A stretch of 64,000 nt of DNA from Idiomarina sp. PL1-037 (GCF_034422975.1 NZ_CP139873.1:434001-498000), one strand, 5' to 3'. Shown: positions 1 to 9,091, counted from the stretch's first letter. Made by a program: numbers and translations. The notes: a model not told the origin generated them from the sequence alone.

Positions 1-257
1 GGCATGCATTGGTTCGCGCCCGTGCCATTGAGCAACAGGTTTTTATCGTGGCACCGGGTCAGGTGGGGGAGCATGCAAATGGTCGTGAAACGTTCGGCCA
101 TTCAATTATTGTCAGCCCCTGGGGTGAAATACTGGCAGAACAGGAACTGGGTGAAGGTGTTGTTTCTGTCAGCGTTGATGTAGCGGATATTGAACCCATA
201 CGAAAACAAATGCCGGTGGCGCAACAAAATCAATTTGAGGTAGTACAAAAGACATGA
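1..257 (+). CDS. Carbon-nitrogen hydrolase (nitrilase/Nit family), C-terminal part
   Basis: The gene starts outside the window; about 85 C-terminal residues are visible, in frame from base 3. The segment reads RARAIEQQVFIVAPGQ, then GRETFGHSIIVSPWGE, which matches the end of the nitrilase/omega-amidase fold where the strand after the catalytic Cys packs; the catalytic Glu, Lys and Cys lie upstream and cannot be checked. In many gammaproteobacteria such a gene sits directly before tldD. Here its stop codon overlaps the tldD start (ATGA), so the two are probably co-transcribed. Family is fairly sure; substrate is unknown (deaminated glutathione or a similar amide is possible by homology). Confidence 0.85.
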   Translation, partial: HALVRARAIEQQVFIVAPGQVGEHANGRETFGHSIIVSPWGEILAEQELGEGVVSVSVDVADIEPIRKQMPVAQQNQFEVVQKT

Positions 258-1675
258 CACTAACTGACTACGAATTGTCACAAGACGACATAAGCAAGGC
301 CTTATCCACGCTGTACAGCGGTGATATTGATTTTGCCGATATCTATTTACAACACAGTGTCAACGAGTCGTGGGTGCTGGAAGATGGCATCATTAAAGAC
401 GGCGCGTTTCATATTGAAACGGGTATGGGTGTGCGCGCTGTTCAGGGCGAGAAAACCGGCTTTGCTTATGCCGATGAAATTACGTTGAATGCGTTGCAGC
501 GCACCAGTGAAGCGGCCCGCGGCATAGCGCGTCAGGGCCAAAGTAAAAAGGTTGAAGCCCTGAAGTCGGTGCAGGCTAAGTCGCGCTATGAAGCGCTGAA
601 TCCGCTGGATACCTTATCTGAAGACGAAAAAATTGAGTTGCTGAAAAAAGTCGATGCGCATGCGCGGGCACAGGACTCACGTGTAAGCCAGGTGGTGGTG
701 AGTCTGAGTGGCAGTTACGACGAAGTTTTAGTGGCTGCGACAGACGGCACTTTGGCCACCGATAAGCGCCCCCTAATTCGTCTGAACTGTTCTGTTATTA
801 CCGAGCAAAACGGTCGCCGCGAGCGCGGCAGTGCCGGTGGTGGGGCGCGTGTAGGATATGAATTTTTCCTTGATGAAGCGTCCGGCAATGCCCGTTGGCA
901 GCGTTTTGCGGAAGAAGCCGTACGTCAGGGCTTAGTGAATTTAGAAGCGAAACCTGCACCAGCAGGTAATATGCCTGTGGTACTGGGCTCTGGCTGGCCG
1001 GGGGTGCTGCTGCACGAGGCGGTCGGACACGGTCTGGAAGGCGACTTTAACCGTAAAGGCTCGTCTGCTTATTCCGGTAAAATTGGCGAACAAGTGGCTT
1101 CACCGCTTTGTACTATTGTTGATGACGGCACCCTGAGTGATCGTCGAGGTTCAATGAGTATCGATGACGAAGGCACACCCAGTGGTTACAACGTATTAAT
1201 AGAAAACGGCATACTGCGTGGCTACATGCAGGACAAAATGAATGCGCGTTTAATGGGTCAGGCAACGACCGGAAATGGGCGCCGTGAAAGCTTCGCTCAC
1301 TTACCTATGCCGCGAATGACCAATACCTATATGTTAGCCGGAGAAAGCAGCCCGGAAGAGATTATTGGTAGTGTGAAAAAGGGTATCTACGCGCCGCAGT
1401 TTGCCGGTGGTCAGGTCGATATCACTTCCGGACAGTTTGTGTTTTCGGCATCTGAAGCCTATTTAATTGAAGACGGTAAAATTACCACACCGATAAAAGG
1501 TGCAACGCTTATTGGGAACGGACCAGAAGCTATGGCTCAGGTGTCTATGGTGGGTAACGACCTGTCGCTGGACGAAGGTGTCGGTGTTTGTGGTAAAGAC
1601 GGGCAGAGTTTACCCGTAGGTGTTGGGCAACCGACGCTGAAACTGGATTCAATGACAGTTGGCGGTACCGAATAA
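254..1675 (+). CDS. tldD: Metalloprotease TldD
   Basis: TldD pairs with TldE (PmbA) to form a heterodimeric zinc metallopeptidase that degrades unfolded peptides; in E. coli it matures microcin B17 and affects CcdA turnover. The 473 residues are close to the E. coli length (about 481). The zinc motif HEAVGH lies at residues 254-259 and a conserved C-terminal Cys occurs near residue 446 in GVCGKDGQS. The start overlaps the previous stop by four bases, with GAGG about 13 bases upstream. Its partner pmbA is only 600 bp downstream, separated by darP on the opposite strand. Confidence 0.97.
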   Translation: MTLTDYELSQDDISKALSTLYSGDIDFADIYLQHSVNESWVLEDGIIKDGAFHIETGMGVRAVQGEKTGFAYADEITLNALQRTSEAARGIARQGQSKKVEALKSVQAKSRYEALNPLDTLSEDEKIELLKKVDAHARAQDSRVSQVVVSLSGSYDEVLVAATDGTLATDKRPLIRLNCSVITEQNGRRERGSAGGGARVGYEFFLDEASGNARWQRFAEEAVRQGLVNLEAKPAPAGNMPVVLGSGWPGVLLHEAVGHGLEGDFNRKGSSAYSGKIGEQVASPLCTIVDDGTLSDRRGSMSIDDEGTPSGYNVLIENGILRGYMQDKMNARLMGQATTGNGRRESFAHLPMPRMTNTYMLAGESSPEEIIGSVKKGIYAPQFAGGQVDITSGQFVFSASEAYLIEDGKITTPIKGATLIGNGPEAMAQVSMVGNDLSLDEGVGVCGKDGQSLPVGVGQPTLKLDSMTVGGTE

Positions 1676-1690
1676 GTGAGTTGCCCAGTA

Positions 1691-2206
1691 TTAACCGAGC
1701 AGTTCACGTAAATAAACAAACAGCTGGCGGGCAGCAACCGGTGGTTTTTGTTCGGCCCGCTGTTTTTCGGCAAGACGAATAAGCTGACGCAATTTTTGGC
1801 GGTCAGCATCTGGGTGCTCTTCAATGAATTCTTGTAGAGCATCGTCGCCTTCATGCAGCAGTTTATCGCGAGTTGTTTCAATCTCGTGAAAAATGGATGT
1901 TTGCTGCTGATGCGCATTTTTTAAATTATTTAAGGCTTGCTCAATAGGCGCTATATCACGTAAGCGCATGAGCTTGCCAATAAATTGAAGCTGGCGTCGG
2001 TAGCCTTCGTGCTTGTTACGAATTTTACGGGCAAGTAAAACGGCATCGCGCAGCTCATCGTCCAGTGGCATTTTTGCTAACTGGCTGTCGGTCAAATTGA
2101 CAAGTTGAGTCCCTAGCTCCTGGCGTTCTGCCATGTCGCGTTTTTTTTGGGACTTGCTGACGAAGTCGTCAGATTGTTCAGGGTTTTCGGCTGGGCGTTT
2201 CGGCAT
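1691..2206 (-). CDS. darP: Ribosome-associated protein DarP (YjgA)
   Basis: DarP associates with late 50S assembly intermediates and promotes maturation of the peptidyl transferase centre. The 171-residue protein has the family's usual size, a charged N terminus (SKSQKKRDMAERQELG) and helical, Arg/Lys/Gln-rich sequence such as LARKIRNKHEGYRRQLQFIG and the ending RQLFVYLREL. It is divergent from pmbA, as yjgA/pmbA are in E. coli, with about 54 bp between the starts, and convergent with tldD, with 15 bp between the stops. Confidence 0.95.
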   Translation of the reverse strand: MPKRPAENPEQSDDFVSKSQKKRDMAERQELGTQLVNLTDSQLAKMPLDDELRDAVLLARKIRNKHEGYRRQLQFIGKLMRLRDIAPIEQALNNLKNAHQQQTSIFHEIETTRDKLLHEGDDALQEFIEEHPDADRQKLRQLIRLAEKQRAEQKPPVAARQLFVYLRELLG

Positions 2207-2260
2207 AAGTTCGATTCATTAGCGCTACAAAGCCGTCAGTTTAGCAGTGAGGAGAGTTTT

Positions 2261-3607
2261 TTGATAGTACAACTGAGTGACTTACAGGTTCAAATGAAGC
2301 AGGTGGAGAGTGCTGTTAAAGAAGCACTGCGACTGGCTGAAGCAAAAGGCGTCAGTTCTGCTGAATGCTCAATCAGTCACAGTTCCGGTATTTCGGTGGG
2401 AACCCGCCTGGGCGAAGTCGAAACCGTAGAGTTTAATCAGGACGGGGCCCTGGGTATCAGTGTTTACCGTGGCAACCAAAAAGGCTCGGCATCAACTACA
2501 GACTTGTCGGAACAGGCTATTAACGCAGCAGTCGACAAGGCCTGTGATATTGCCCGTTTTACCTCTCCGGACCCGTACAATGGGTTGGCTCCGGCAGAAT
2601 TAATGGCGACCAATGTACCCGATCTAGACTTGTGCCATCCGGGTGACCAGAGCGCAGAGTATGCCATAAAGCAGGCATTGGCTTGCGAGAAACATGCGCT
2701 GAATCTGGATGAACGCATTGTTAACTCTGACGGCGCGCATTACGGCAGCCATACGGGGTTTCGCGTTTATGGTAATAGCCACGGTTTTATTGGCGGTTAC
2801 TTACAGTCCCGGCATAACCTCAGTTGCGTTTTGATAGCCAAAGAGGGCGACAAAATGCAGCGTGACATGAGCTATTCGGTTGCCCGCAAAATGCACGAAT
2901 TAAAATCTGCCGAGAGCGTTGCTGAAGAAGCCGCCGCAGAAACCCTGTCGCGCTTAGGAGCGCGCAAAGTCCCAACCGCTAAAGTGCCGGTTATTTTTCG
3001 GGCTGACGTGGCAGGGAGTTTGTTTGGTCATATGGTCAGTGCGATAAGCGGTGGCAATTTGTATCGTAAGTCCAGTTTCCTGCTCGATCATTTAGGCAAG
3101 CCGGTGCTGCCAGAATGGCTGAGCATTCAGGAGAAACCGCATATTGTCGGTGGCCTGGCGAGCTCACCGTTCGATGCTGAAGGTTTGGCTACGAAAGATC
3201 GCGATATTATTAGCGACGGGGTGCTGCAGACTTACCTGTTAACCAGCTATGCTGCACGTAAACTGGATATGCAGCCTACCGGCCACGCAGGTGGTATCCA
3301 CAACTGGCGGGTGACACAGCAGGACAACTCGTTAGCGCAGTTATGCAAAAAAATGGGGACAGGCTTGCTGGTAACCGAATTGATGGGGCAGGGCGTGAAC
3401 ATGGTTAATGGTGACTATTCGCGCGGAGCGGCCGGCTTCTGGGTGGAGAACGGTGAAATTCAGTACCCGGTAGAAGAAGTGACCATTGCCGGTAACTTGA
3501 AAGACATGCTGGCGAACATTGTTGCCATAGGTAATGACACCGATGAACGCCACGCACTGCATACCGGCTCGGTGTTATTAGAGCAAATGAGTATTGCCGG
3601 CAATTAA
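2261..3607 (+). CDS. pmbA: Metalloprotease subunit TldE/PmbA
   Basis: This is the partner subunit of TldD; in the known complex TldD carries the zinc site and TldE shapes the chamber. Typical family sequence includes SGISVGTRLGEVETVEFNQD near the N terminus and GHAGGIHNWRV and GYSRGAAGFWVENG-like segments (here DYSRGAAGFW) near the C terminus. An open frame extends up to 2147, but that extension covers the darP 5' end and is unlike the family. I chose TTG at 2261 because TGAGGAGAG lies six bases upstream and the resulting 448 residues match the E. coli length (450). The chain ends 12 bp from the convergent mgtE. Confidence 0.95.
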   Translation: MIVQLSDLQVQMKQVESAVKEALRLAEAKGVSSAECSISHSSGISVGTRLGEVETVEFNQDGALGISVYRGNQKGSASTTDLSEQAINAAVDKACDIARFTSPDPYNGLAPAELMATNVPDLDLCHPGDQSAEYAIKQALACEKHALNLDERIVNSDGAHYGSHTGFRVYGNSHGFIGGYLQSRHNLSCVLIAKEGDKMQRDMSYSVARKMHELKSAESVAEEAAAETLSRLGARKVPTAKVPVIFRADVAGSLFGHMVSAISGGNLYRKSSFLLDHLGKPVLPEWLSIQEKPHIVGGLASSPFDAEGLATKDRDIISDGVLQTYLLTSYAARKLDMQPTGHAGGIHNWRVTQQDNSLAQLCKKMGTGLLVTELMGQGVNMVNGDYSRGAAGFWVENGEIQYPVEEVTIAGNLKDMLANIVAIGNDTDERHALHTGSVLLEQMSIAGN

Positions 3608-3619
3608 AAAGACAGGGAA

Positions 3620-4981
3620 TTAAGACAGTAACAAAGTTGCTGAGCCAAGGAAGGCGAAAATACCCACGACGTCAGTAACGGTCGTCAGAATAACTCCGCC
3701 TGCCAGTGCTGGATCGATGTTAAACCGTTTCAAAATAAGGGGCACGGTAGCGCCGGCAAGGGCAGCTGCGACCAGGTTCATCATCATTGCAAAGGCAATA
3801 ATGCCGCCGACTAACCAGCTCTGCATCCACAGCGCAACGACTGCAGCGATTAACACTGACCAGATAGCCCCGTTCAGAAAGCCAATGGCCAACTCTTTAC
3901 CAATAAGCCATCGCGAATTACTTGAGCCGATGTGGCCCAGCGCCATACCTCGTATGACCAGTGTCAGGGTCTGACTACCGGCTATGCCGCCCATACTGGG
4001 TACAATGGTATTTAAAATAGCCAGTACAGCCATTTGTGCCAGTATGTCTTCAAATAATGAACTGACCATAGCGGCAAGTAAGGCAGTAACCAGGTTTACC
4101 GCCAACCATACGGTACGGCGGCGAGTACTTTTTAATACCGGAGCGAAGGTATCTTCGTCATCTTCCAGACCGGCCATACTCAACATGGAATGTTGGGCGT
4201 CTTCGCGGATAATATCGACCACGTCATCGATGGTTATACGACCAACCAACTGCTGTTCATTGTCGACGACCGGCGCAGATACCCAGTCATGACGTTCGAA
4301 CAATTTCGCAACCTCGGTCTCATCCATAGTCACTGGGATGGTGGTTATATCCGCCGACATAATTTCGTCAATGCGATGGCTAGGGTCAATAGTTAACAAC
4401 TGGGTTAAGGTAATTTCGCCAATGAGCTTTTCATGACGATCCACAACGTAGAGTTTATCGGTGGCTTCGGGGAGTTCACCTTTAAGACGCAAATAACGCA
4501 GCACGACATCGATAGTGACGTCCGAGCGCAAGGTAATGGTATCGGTATTCATGATACCACCGGCGCTGTCTTCGGCGTATGAAAGCGCGGTTTCCGCACG
4601 TTCGCGGTCGCTTTCGTCCATGGACTTCAGAACTTGCTGATAGACTGGCTCTGGTAAGCCACGCAAGACGTAGGCAAGGTCATCGGTGTCCATGCCTTCG
4701 GTGGCAGCAGCAAGGTTCTCCGGTGCCATTTGACGGATAATGTCTTTCTGAACCTCTTCGTTCAGTTCCTCAAGAATTTCGCCGTGTTCATCTACGTCAA
4801 CCAGTTTCCAGACAATGGAACGACTTTTGGGCGGCGAGGATTCCAACAGCAATGCCACATCGCATGCCGGCATATTATGCAGCATACGGCGGGCAGCAAC
4901 GAACATACCATCAGACAGCGCGGAGTTAACCTCCTGAATGCGCTGCATGGCATATTCTTTGTCGGAAAGCTCAGCAATCAT
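3620..4981 (-). CDS. mgtE: Magnesium transporter MgtE
   Basis: MgtE is a homodimeric Mg2+ channel gated by cytosolic magnesium. The 453 residues show the standard order: MgtE_N domain (about 1-135, ending in LSYAEDSAGGIMNT), a CBS pair (about 140-260, with GRITIDDVVDIIRED), a plug helix and five membrane helices (about 285-453). The membrane part contains the conserved ILNTIVPSMGGIAGSQTLTL segment and closes with AGGVILTTVTDVVGIFAF, where the pore Asp lies. It is last in the rpoN-hpf-ptsN-rapZ-ptsO run, two bases from ptsO, so its expression is likely tied to that operon, as in Vibrio and relatives. Confidence 0.96.
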   Translation of the reverse strand: MIAELSDKEYAMQRIQEVNSALSDGMFVAARRMLHNMPACDVALLLESSPPKSRSIVWKLVDVDEHGEILEELNEEVQKDIIRQMAPENLAAATEGMDTDDLAYVLRGLPEPVYQQVLKSMDESDRERAETALSYAEDSAGGIMNTDTITLRSDVTIDVVLRYLRLKGELPEATDKLYVVDRHEKLIGEITLTQLLTIDPSHRIDEIMSADITTIPVTMDETEVAKLFERHDWVSAPVVDNEQQLVGRITIDDVVDIIREDAQHSMLSMAGLEDDEDTFAPVLKSTRRRTVWLAVNLVTALLAAMVSSLFEDILAQMAVLAILNTIVPSMGGIAGSQTLTLVIRGMALGHIGSSNSRWLIGKELAIGFLNGAIWSVLIAAVVALWMQSWLVGGIIAFAMMMNLVAAALAGATVPLILKRFNIDPALAGGVILTTVTDVVGIFAFLGSATLLLS

Positions 4982-4983
4982 GC

Positions 4984-5259
4984 TTATTCGTCTTCCTCGA
5001 AGCGATCTTCAAACAAAGCGCTAACGGCATCCAGTGCCGCTTGTGCGTCTTTCCCTTCGGCACAGACTTCAACAGTTTTTCCCTGTTGACTGGCCAGTAG
5101 CATCAGGCACATAACGCTGGCAGCGTTAACGCATTGCTCACCTTGAGTAACCGTAATGTCCGACTCGAATTCCTGCGTTAATTGCGCTAATTTTGTTGCC
5201 GCGCGTGCGTGCAAGCCTAGTTTATTGCGAATAATTAACTTTCTGCAAATTTTATCCAT
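4984..5259 (-). CDS. ptsO: Phosphocarrier NPr of the nitrogen PTS
   Basis: NPr passes phosphate from EI-Ntr (PtsP) to EIIA-Ntr (PtsN). The 91-residue HPr fold carries the phosphorylated histidine His17 in KLGLHARAATKL and a Ser48 region (NAASVMCLMLL) equivalent to the HPr Ser46 site. The C terminus is acidic (FEDRFEEDE). It overlaps the end of rapZ by eight bases, which suggests translational coupling, and precedes mgtE. PtsP itself is not in the window. Confidence 0.96.
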   Translation of the reverse strand: MDKICRKLIIRNKLGLHARAATKLAQLTQEFESDITVTQGEQCVNAASVMCLMLLASQQGKTVEVCAEGKDAQAALDAVSALFEDRFEEDE

Positions 5260-6103
5260 GGATTTTTAGTTCCCGGTGTCTGACCTGAACCTTGACAGTT
5301 TTTTGTTCAAAGCGCTCGGCTAGCTGCTGAGAAATATAAACTGAGCGGTGTTGACCGCCGGTACAGCCGGTAGCTATGGTCAGGTAGCTGCGGTTGCTGC
5401 GCTGAAAGTGCGGCAGCCAGGTATCTAGAAAGTTTTCCAGCTGATAAATAAACTTAGTCACCAAGGGCTCTTGGCGAAAGAAAATCTGCACGTCGGTATC
5501 CAGGCCGGTAAGCAGCTTAAGCTCAGGTTGCCAGTGCGGATTGGGTAAAATACGCGCATCAAAGACAAAGTCAGCGTCTTTGGGCAAACCGTACTTAAAA
5601 CCAAAAGACTGAAACACTATAATCAGCTTTTTATCCGCTCGTCCCAGCACCCGCTCAGTGACCTGTTCACTTAATTGGTGCAGAGATAAATCGCTGCTGT
5701 CGAGGCGCCAGGTTGCTCTCTCCATAATGGGTTCAAGCATTTTATGTTCGGCCTGAAGCGCTTCAAGCAGAGGCAGTTCTTTTTGCGATAACGGATGCAG
5801 GCGACGAGTCTCGCCAAAACGCTTTAGCAAGGTATTGTCGTCAGAGTCAATAAACAGAATTTCCGGTTCAACGCCTTTGGGCAAAAAGCTCAGAGAATCC
5901 AGTAATTCTTCAGAATGCTCTGGTAAATTGCGGACATCAATGCTGATGGCTATTTTTTGATATTGCTCGATGACTGCATGCACCAGCGTTGGCAACAGGC
6001 TTATGGGTAAATTATCAACGCAATAAAAGCCTAAGTCTTCCAGTACGCGCAGAGCAATTGTCTTACCTGATCCGGAACGACCACTAACAATGATCAGTTG
6101 CAT
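5252..6103 (-). CDS. rapZ: RNase adapter RapZ
   Basis: RapZ binds small RNA GlmZ and guides RNase E to it, thereby controlling glucosamine-6-phosphate synthase and cell wall precursor supply; it also senses glucosamine-6-phosphate. The protein (283 residues, E. coli 284) has Walker A GRSGSGKT at residues 8-15 and ends with the C-terminal signature IATGCTGGQHRSVYISQQLA and a basic tail (VRHRELKIHG) used for RNA binding in E. coli. It overlaps ptsN by ten bases and ptsO by eight. The glmY/glmZ RNAs are not in this window. Confidence 0.97.
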   Translation of the reverse strand: MQLIIVSGRSGSGKTIALRVLEDLGFYCVDNLPISLLPTLVHAVIEQYQKIAISIDVRNLPEHSEELLDSLSFLPKGVEPEILFIDSDDNTLLKRFGETRRLHPLSQKELPLLEALQAEHKMLEPIMERATWRLDSSDLSLHQLSEQVTERVLGRADKKLIIVFQSFGFKYGLPKDADFVFDARILPNPHWQPELKLLTGLDTDVQIFFRQEPLVTKFIYQLENFLDTWLPHFQRSNRSYLTIATGCTGGQHRSVYISQQLAERFEQKTVKVQVRHRELKIHG

Positions 6104-6564
6104 GGCGACTGTTCACCTTCGCCCACAAATAATTGATATAACGCTTTGTCAGAATCTGCATGGCGCAGTGCGCGGGTGCAGTCTTTGTCATTCATTCTTC
6201 TGGCCACAGTGGCCAATGTTTGTAAATGGTTCTCGTGCTCTGACTCCGGCACCAGAAGCGCGAAGATAATATCGACAGGCTGGTTGTCAATAGAATCGAA
6301 CTCGATAGGTTCGTCTAGGGTCAATAATACCGCCACCGGATGATTTGCATTAGGTAAACGGCCATGAGGAATTGCGATACCTAAGCCAATTCCCGTACTG
6401 CCTAAACGTTCACGGTTTAACAGGCTCTCAAAAATGTCATGACGGGTAATGCCAGACAGCTTAGGGGCTACGATTTGACTAATGGTTTCAAGTAGTCTTT
6501 TTTTACTTGCGCCCTCGACTGCACACTTGGTGCAGTCGGCGCTTAACAATTCACTCAGTTGCAT
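6094..6564 (-). CDS. ptsN: Nitrogen PTS EIIA protein PtsN
   Basis: PtsN is the terminal phospho-acceptor of the nitrogen PTS; its phosphorylation state regulates potassium uptake, sigma-54 related functions and other targets. The 156-residue protein has the PTS EIIA type-2 fold with phosphorylated His67 in GLGIAIPHGRLP. The start lies three bases after the hpf stop and its end overlaps rapZ. The gene order rpoN-hpf-ptsN-rapZ-ptsO is the classical one. Confidence 0.97.
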   Translation of the reverse strand: MQLSELLSADCTKCAVEGASKKRLLETISQIVAPKLSGITRHDIFESLLNRERLGSTGIGLGIAIPHGRLPNANHPVAVLLTLDEPIEFDSIDNQPVDIIFALLVPESEHENHLQTLATVARRMNDKDCTRALRHADSDKALYQLFVGEGEQSPCN

Positions 6565-6567
6565 GGA

Positions 6568-6855
6568 TTAATGTTGTTTCATTTTCTCTTTGTGTTTAAT
6601 CACCTGACGGTCCAGTTTATTAATTAAACCGTCGATGGCCGCGTACATATCTTCGTGCTTTGAATCGGCGAAAAGCTCACCGCCATTCACGTGCAGCGTA
6701 GCTTCCGCTTTTTGAATCGTTTTTTCAACGTTTAGGATGACGTGAACATTCGTTATATGGTCAAAATGTCTTTCCAGCTTGGCAAATTTTGTGTCCACGT
6801 AGTCACGCAGAGCTTCGGTAATATCGATGTGATGACCGGTCAAATTAATTTGCAT
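6568..6855 (-). CDS. hpf: Ribosome hibernation promoting factor HPF (short form)
   Basis: HPF binds the 30S decoding region and with RMF promotes 100S dimer formation in stationary phase. At 95 residues it is the short gammaproteobacterial form without the C-terminal dimerisation domain. The beginning MQINLTGHHIDITEALRDYV and HVNGGELFADSKHEDMYAAI are typical. It lies directly downstream of rpoN (27 bp gap), where it was originally described as a sigma-54 modulation protein. Confidence 0.96.
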   Translation of the reverse strand: MQINLTGHHIDITEALRDYVDTKFAKLERHFDHITNVHVILNVEKTIQKAEATLHVNGGELFADSKHEDMYAAIDGLINKLDRQVIKHKEKMKQH

Positions 6856-6882
6856 AACGTCTTCCTTCTGCAGTTAACAAAG

Positions 6883-8343
6883 TTATAAAAGACTTTTGCG
6901 TTGGCTCGATGATGGAATGTTCAACGATTCCCGATACTTCGCAATTGTCCTTCTTGCTACTTGGATACCCTGTTCGGCTATCAGTTCAGCAATCTTACTG
7001 TCGCTTAATGGTTTACTGCGATTTTCAGCAGCGACCATCTTCTTAATTAAAGCACGTATTGCCGTGCTTGAACACTCACCACCGCCCTCTGTACTGACAT
7101 GGCTTGAGAAAAAATATTTCAACTCAAATACACCACTTGGGCAGTGTAAGTATTTTTGTGTCGTTACGCGTGAAATCGTACTTTCATGCATATCGACAGT
7201 TTCAGCAACATCGTTCAGTACCATGGGCTTCATAGCCTCTTCACCATGCTCAAAAAAGCCTTGCTGGCGCTGTACTATGCAATTAGCCACCTTCAGCAGC
7301 GTATCATTCCTGCTCTCCAGGCTTTTTATGAACCAGCGAGCTTCTTGCGTATGGTTCTTTATGTACTGGCTGTCGGCTACTGACTTTGCCGCTTTACTTA
7401 AGGCGGCGTATTCTTCGTTCACTTTTAATTTAGGTACGCTGTCGGGGTTTAATTCGACCATCCAGCGACCATTTTTTTTAGTAACGGCCACGTCAGGAAT
7501 AACATATTCAACAGGTTGCTGTGCAACTTGCTCGCCCGGATGCGGATGCAATTGTTGAATTAATCGCATAGTCTGGCGTAAATCGTCTTCCGATAACTTC
7601 AGTTTACGCTGAATAGTGCGAAAATCGCGACTGCCGAGTAAGTCCATATGTTCAGTCACTAAGCATAAAGCAACCTGCTTGTATTCAGTGTCGTCGCTCA
7701 GTTGCCGCAATTGAATGGCAAGGCACTCACTGACACTGCGAGCGCCGACACCAATTGGATCAAAATGCTGAATACGCTTTAGCACCATGCAAACTTCTTC
7801 TGCTTCTACTTCGGGCAGACGCACGGCTTCAATAATTTCATCAACATCGACCATTAGGTAGCCGTTGTCGTCTATGGCCTCGATAATGGCTTCCGCTATG
7901 GCGGTGTCTTCTTCTGAGAAATGAGAAAGTTGCATCTGCCAGAGTAGGTGATCCTGCAGAGATTCGCTGGTAGAGCCCTGGTAGACTTCAAAATCGCCGT
8001 CAAAGGATTTACCAGAGGAGGCTGCGCCGTTGGCAGGGGTATGACTGGAGTAGGTGTCGTCCCAACTGCTGTCGACCGGCAGTTCGTCAGGCATCTCCTG
8101 AGTTTTTATAACGTCGGATGTTTCCCGCTGACTGTCGTCCCTTTCCTCAATGTTGCGGGTTTCAGACTGGTCGGCGTCGTTACTTGTTTCACCTTCAACC
8201 TCCAGCAATGGATTACTGTCTAACGCATCCTGAATTTCTGACTGAAGATCGAGCGAGGAAAGCTGCAGCAGGCGGATAGCCTGTTGAAGTTGTGGCGTCA
8301 TGGTCAGCTGCTGACCAATTTTTAGCTGCAGACTTTGCTTCAT
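6883..8343 (-). CDS. rpoN: RNA polymerase sigma-54 factor RpoN
   Basis: Sigma-54 directs transcription from -24/-12 promoters and needs an AAA+ activator. The 486 residues show region I (MKQSLQLKIGQQLTMTPQLQ, residues 1-20 and on to about 50), an acidic region II rich in Asp/Glu (about 50-110), the core-binding region III, a helix-turn-helix (about residues 380-400, DVAETVDMHESTISRVT) and the C-terminal RpoN box ARRTIAKYRESLNIPSSSQR. It sits between lptB and hpf, as in most gammaproteobacteria. No sigma-54 promoter was recognised in this window. Confidence 0.98.
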   Translation of the reverse strand: MKQSLQLKIGQQLTMTPQLQQAIRLLQLSSLDLQSEIQDALDSNPLLEVEGETSNDADQSETRNIEERDDSQRETSDVIKTQEMPDELPVDSSWDDTYSSHTPANGAASSGKSFDGDFEVYQGSTSESLQDHLLWQMQLSHFSEEDTAIAEAIIEAIDDNGYLMVDVDEIIEAVRLPEVEAEEVCMVLKRIQHFDPIGVGARSVSECLAIQLRQLSDDTEYKQVALCLVTEHMDLLGSRDFRTIQRKLKLSEDDLRQTMRLIQQLHPHPGEQVAQQPVEYVIPDVAVTKKNGRWMVELNPDSVPKLKVNEEYAALSKAAKSVADSQYIKNHTQEARWFIKSLESRNDTLLKVANCIVQRQQGFFEHGEEAMKPMVLNDVAETVDMHESTISRVTTQKYLHCPSGVFELKYFFSSHVSTEGGGECSSTAIRALIKKMVAAENRSKPLSDSKIAELIAEQGIQVARRTIAKYRESLNIPSSSQRKSLL

Positions 8344-8364
8344 AATGACTGTCCCGGTATCACG

Positions 8365-9090
8365 TTATAGGGTGAACTGCTCACCGAGGTAAACGTCTCT
8401 AACCTGTTGATTCGATAATATACTTTCCGCATCGCCGCTTGCAATAAGCTCGCCATGACTGACAATATAAGCGTGTTCACAAACAGACAATGTTTCGCGA
8501 ACATTGTGGTCAGTAATCAGTACACCAATACCACGTTGTTTCAAATGTTCAACAATCTTTTTAATATCAATAACCGAAATGGGATCCACCCCGGCAAAAG
8601 GCTCATCCAGCAAAATAAATGTAGGTTCCGCTGCCAGGGCACGGGCAATTTCGACCCGACGGCGTTCACCACCTGACAGGCTCATGCCCTGACTGTTTGC
8701 TATGTGCCCAATATGAAACTCTTCGAGCAAAGCATCAAGTTGCTCTTCACGTTCGTTGGTTGATAGTTCTTTACGAGTTTCCAGAATAGCCATCAGATTA
8801 TCGCGCACGGTTAACTTCCGAAAAATGGAAGCCTCCTGCGGCAAATAGCCAATACCTCTGCGTGCCCGCTCATGCATTGGCAGCAAGGTAAGGTCATTGT
8901 CGTCCAGTAAAATTTGACCTTTATCGCTATTAACCAAACCGACAATCATATAGAAGGTTGTGGTTTTGCCTGCGCCGTTGGGGCCCAGCAAACCAATAAT
9001 CTGTCCTTGACTGACTTCCAGACTGACGTCTTTGACGACTTGTCGGCTTTTGTAGCTTTTGGCTAAATGTTTGACTCGTAAAGTTGCCAT
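8365..9090 (-). CDS. lptB: LPS export ABC transporter ATP-binding protein LptB
   Basis: LptB is the ATPase of the LptB2FGC extractor that moves LPS from the inner membrane into the LptA bridge. I start at the ATG at 9090 (MATLRVKHLAK), which gives 241 residues, equal to E. coli; a longer frame into lptA exists but is not family-like. Walker A GPNGAGKT lies at residues 36-43, the signature LSGGERRR and Walker B FILLDEPFAG follow, and the switch His is in LITDHNVRE. The start is one base after the lptA stop. lptF and lptG are elsewhere. Confidence 0.97.
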   Translation of the reverse strand: MATLRVKHLAKSYKSRQVVKDVSLEVSQGQIIGLLGPNGAGKTTTFYMIVGLVNSDKGQILLDDNDLTLLPMHERARRGIGYLPQEASIFRKLTVRDNLMAILETRKELSTNEREEQLDALLEEFHIGHIANSQGMSLSGGERRRVEIARALAAEPTFILLDEPFAGVDPISVIDIKKIVEHLKQRGIGVLITDHNVRETLSVCEHAYIVSHGELIASGDAESILSNQQVRDVYLGEQFTL

Positions 9091-9091
9091 A

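Noticed and set aside
6896..7558. 220-codon open frame antisense to rpoN
   Set aside because: It lies wholly inside the conserved rpoN gene, has no ribosome site, and the Cys/Ser-rich translation looks like an out-of-frame shadow.
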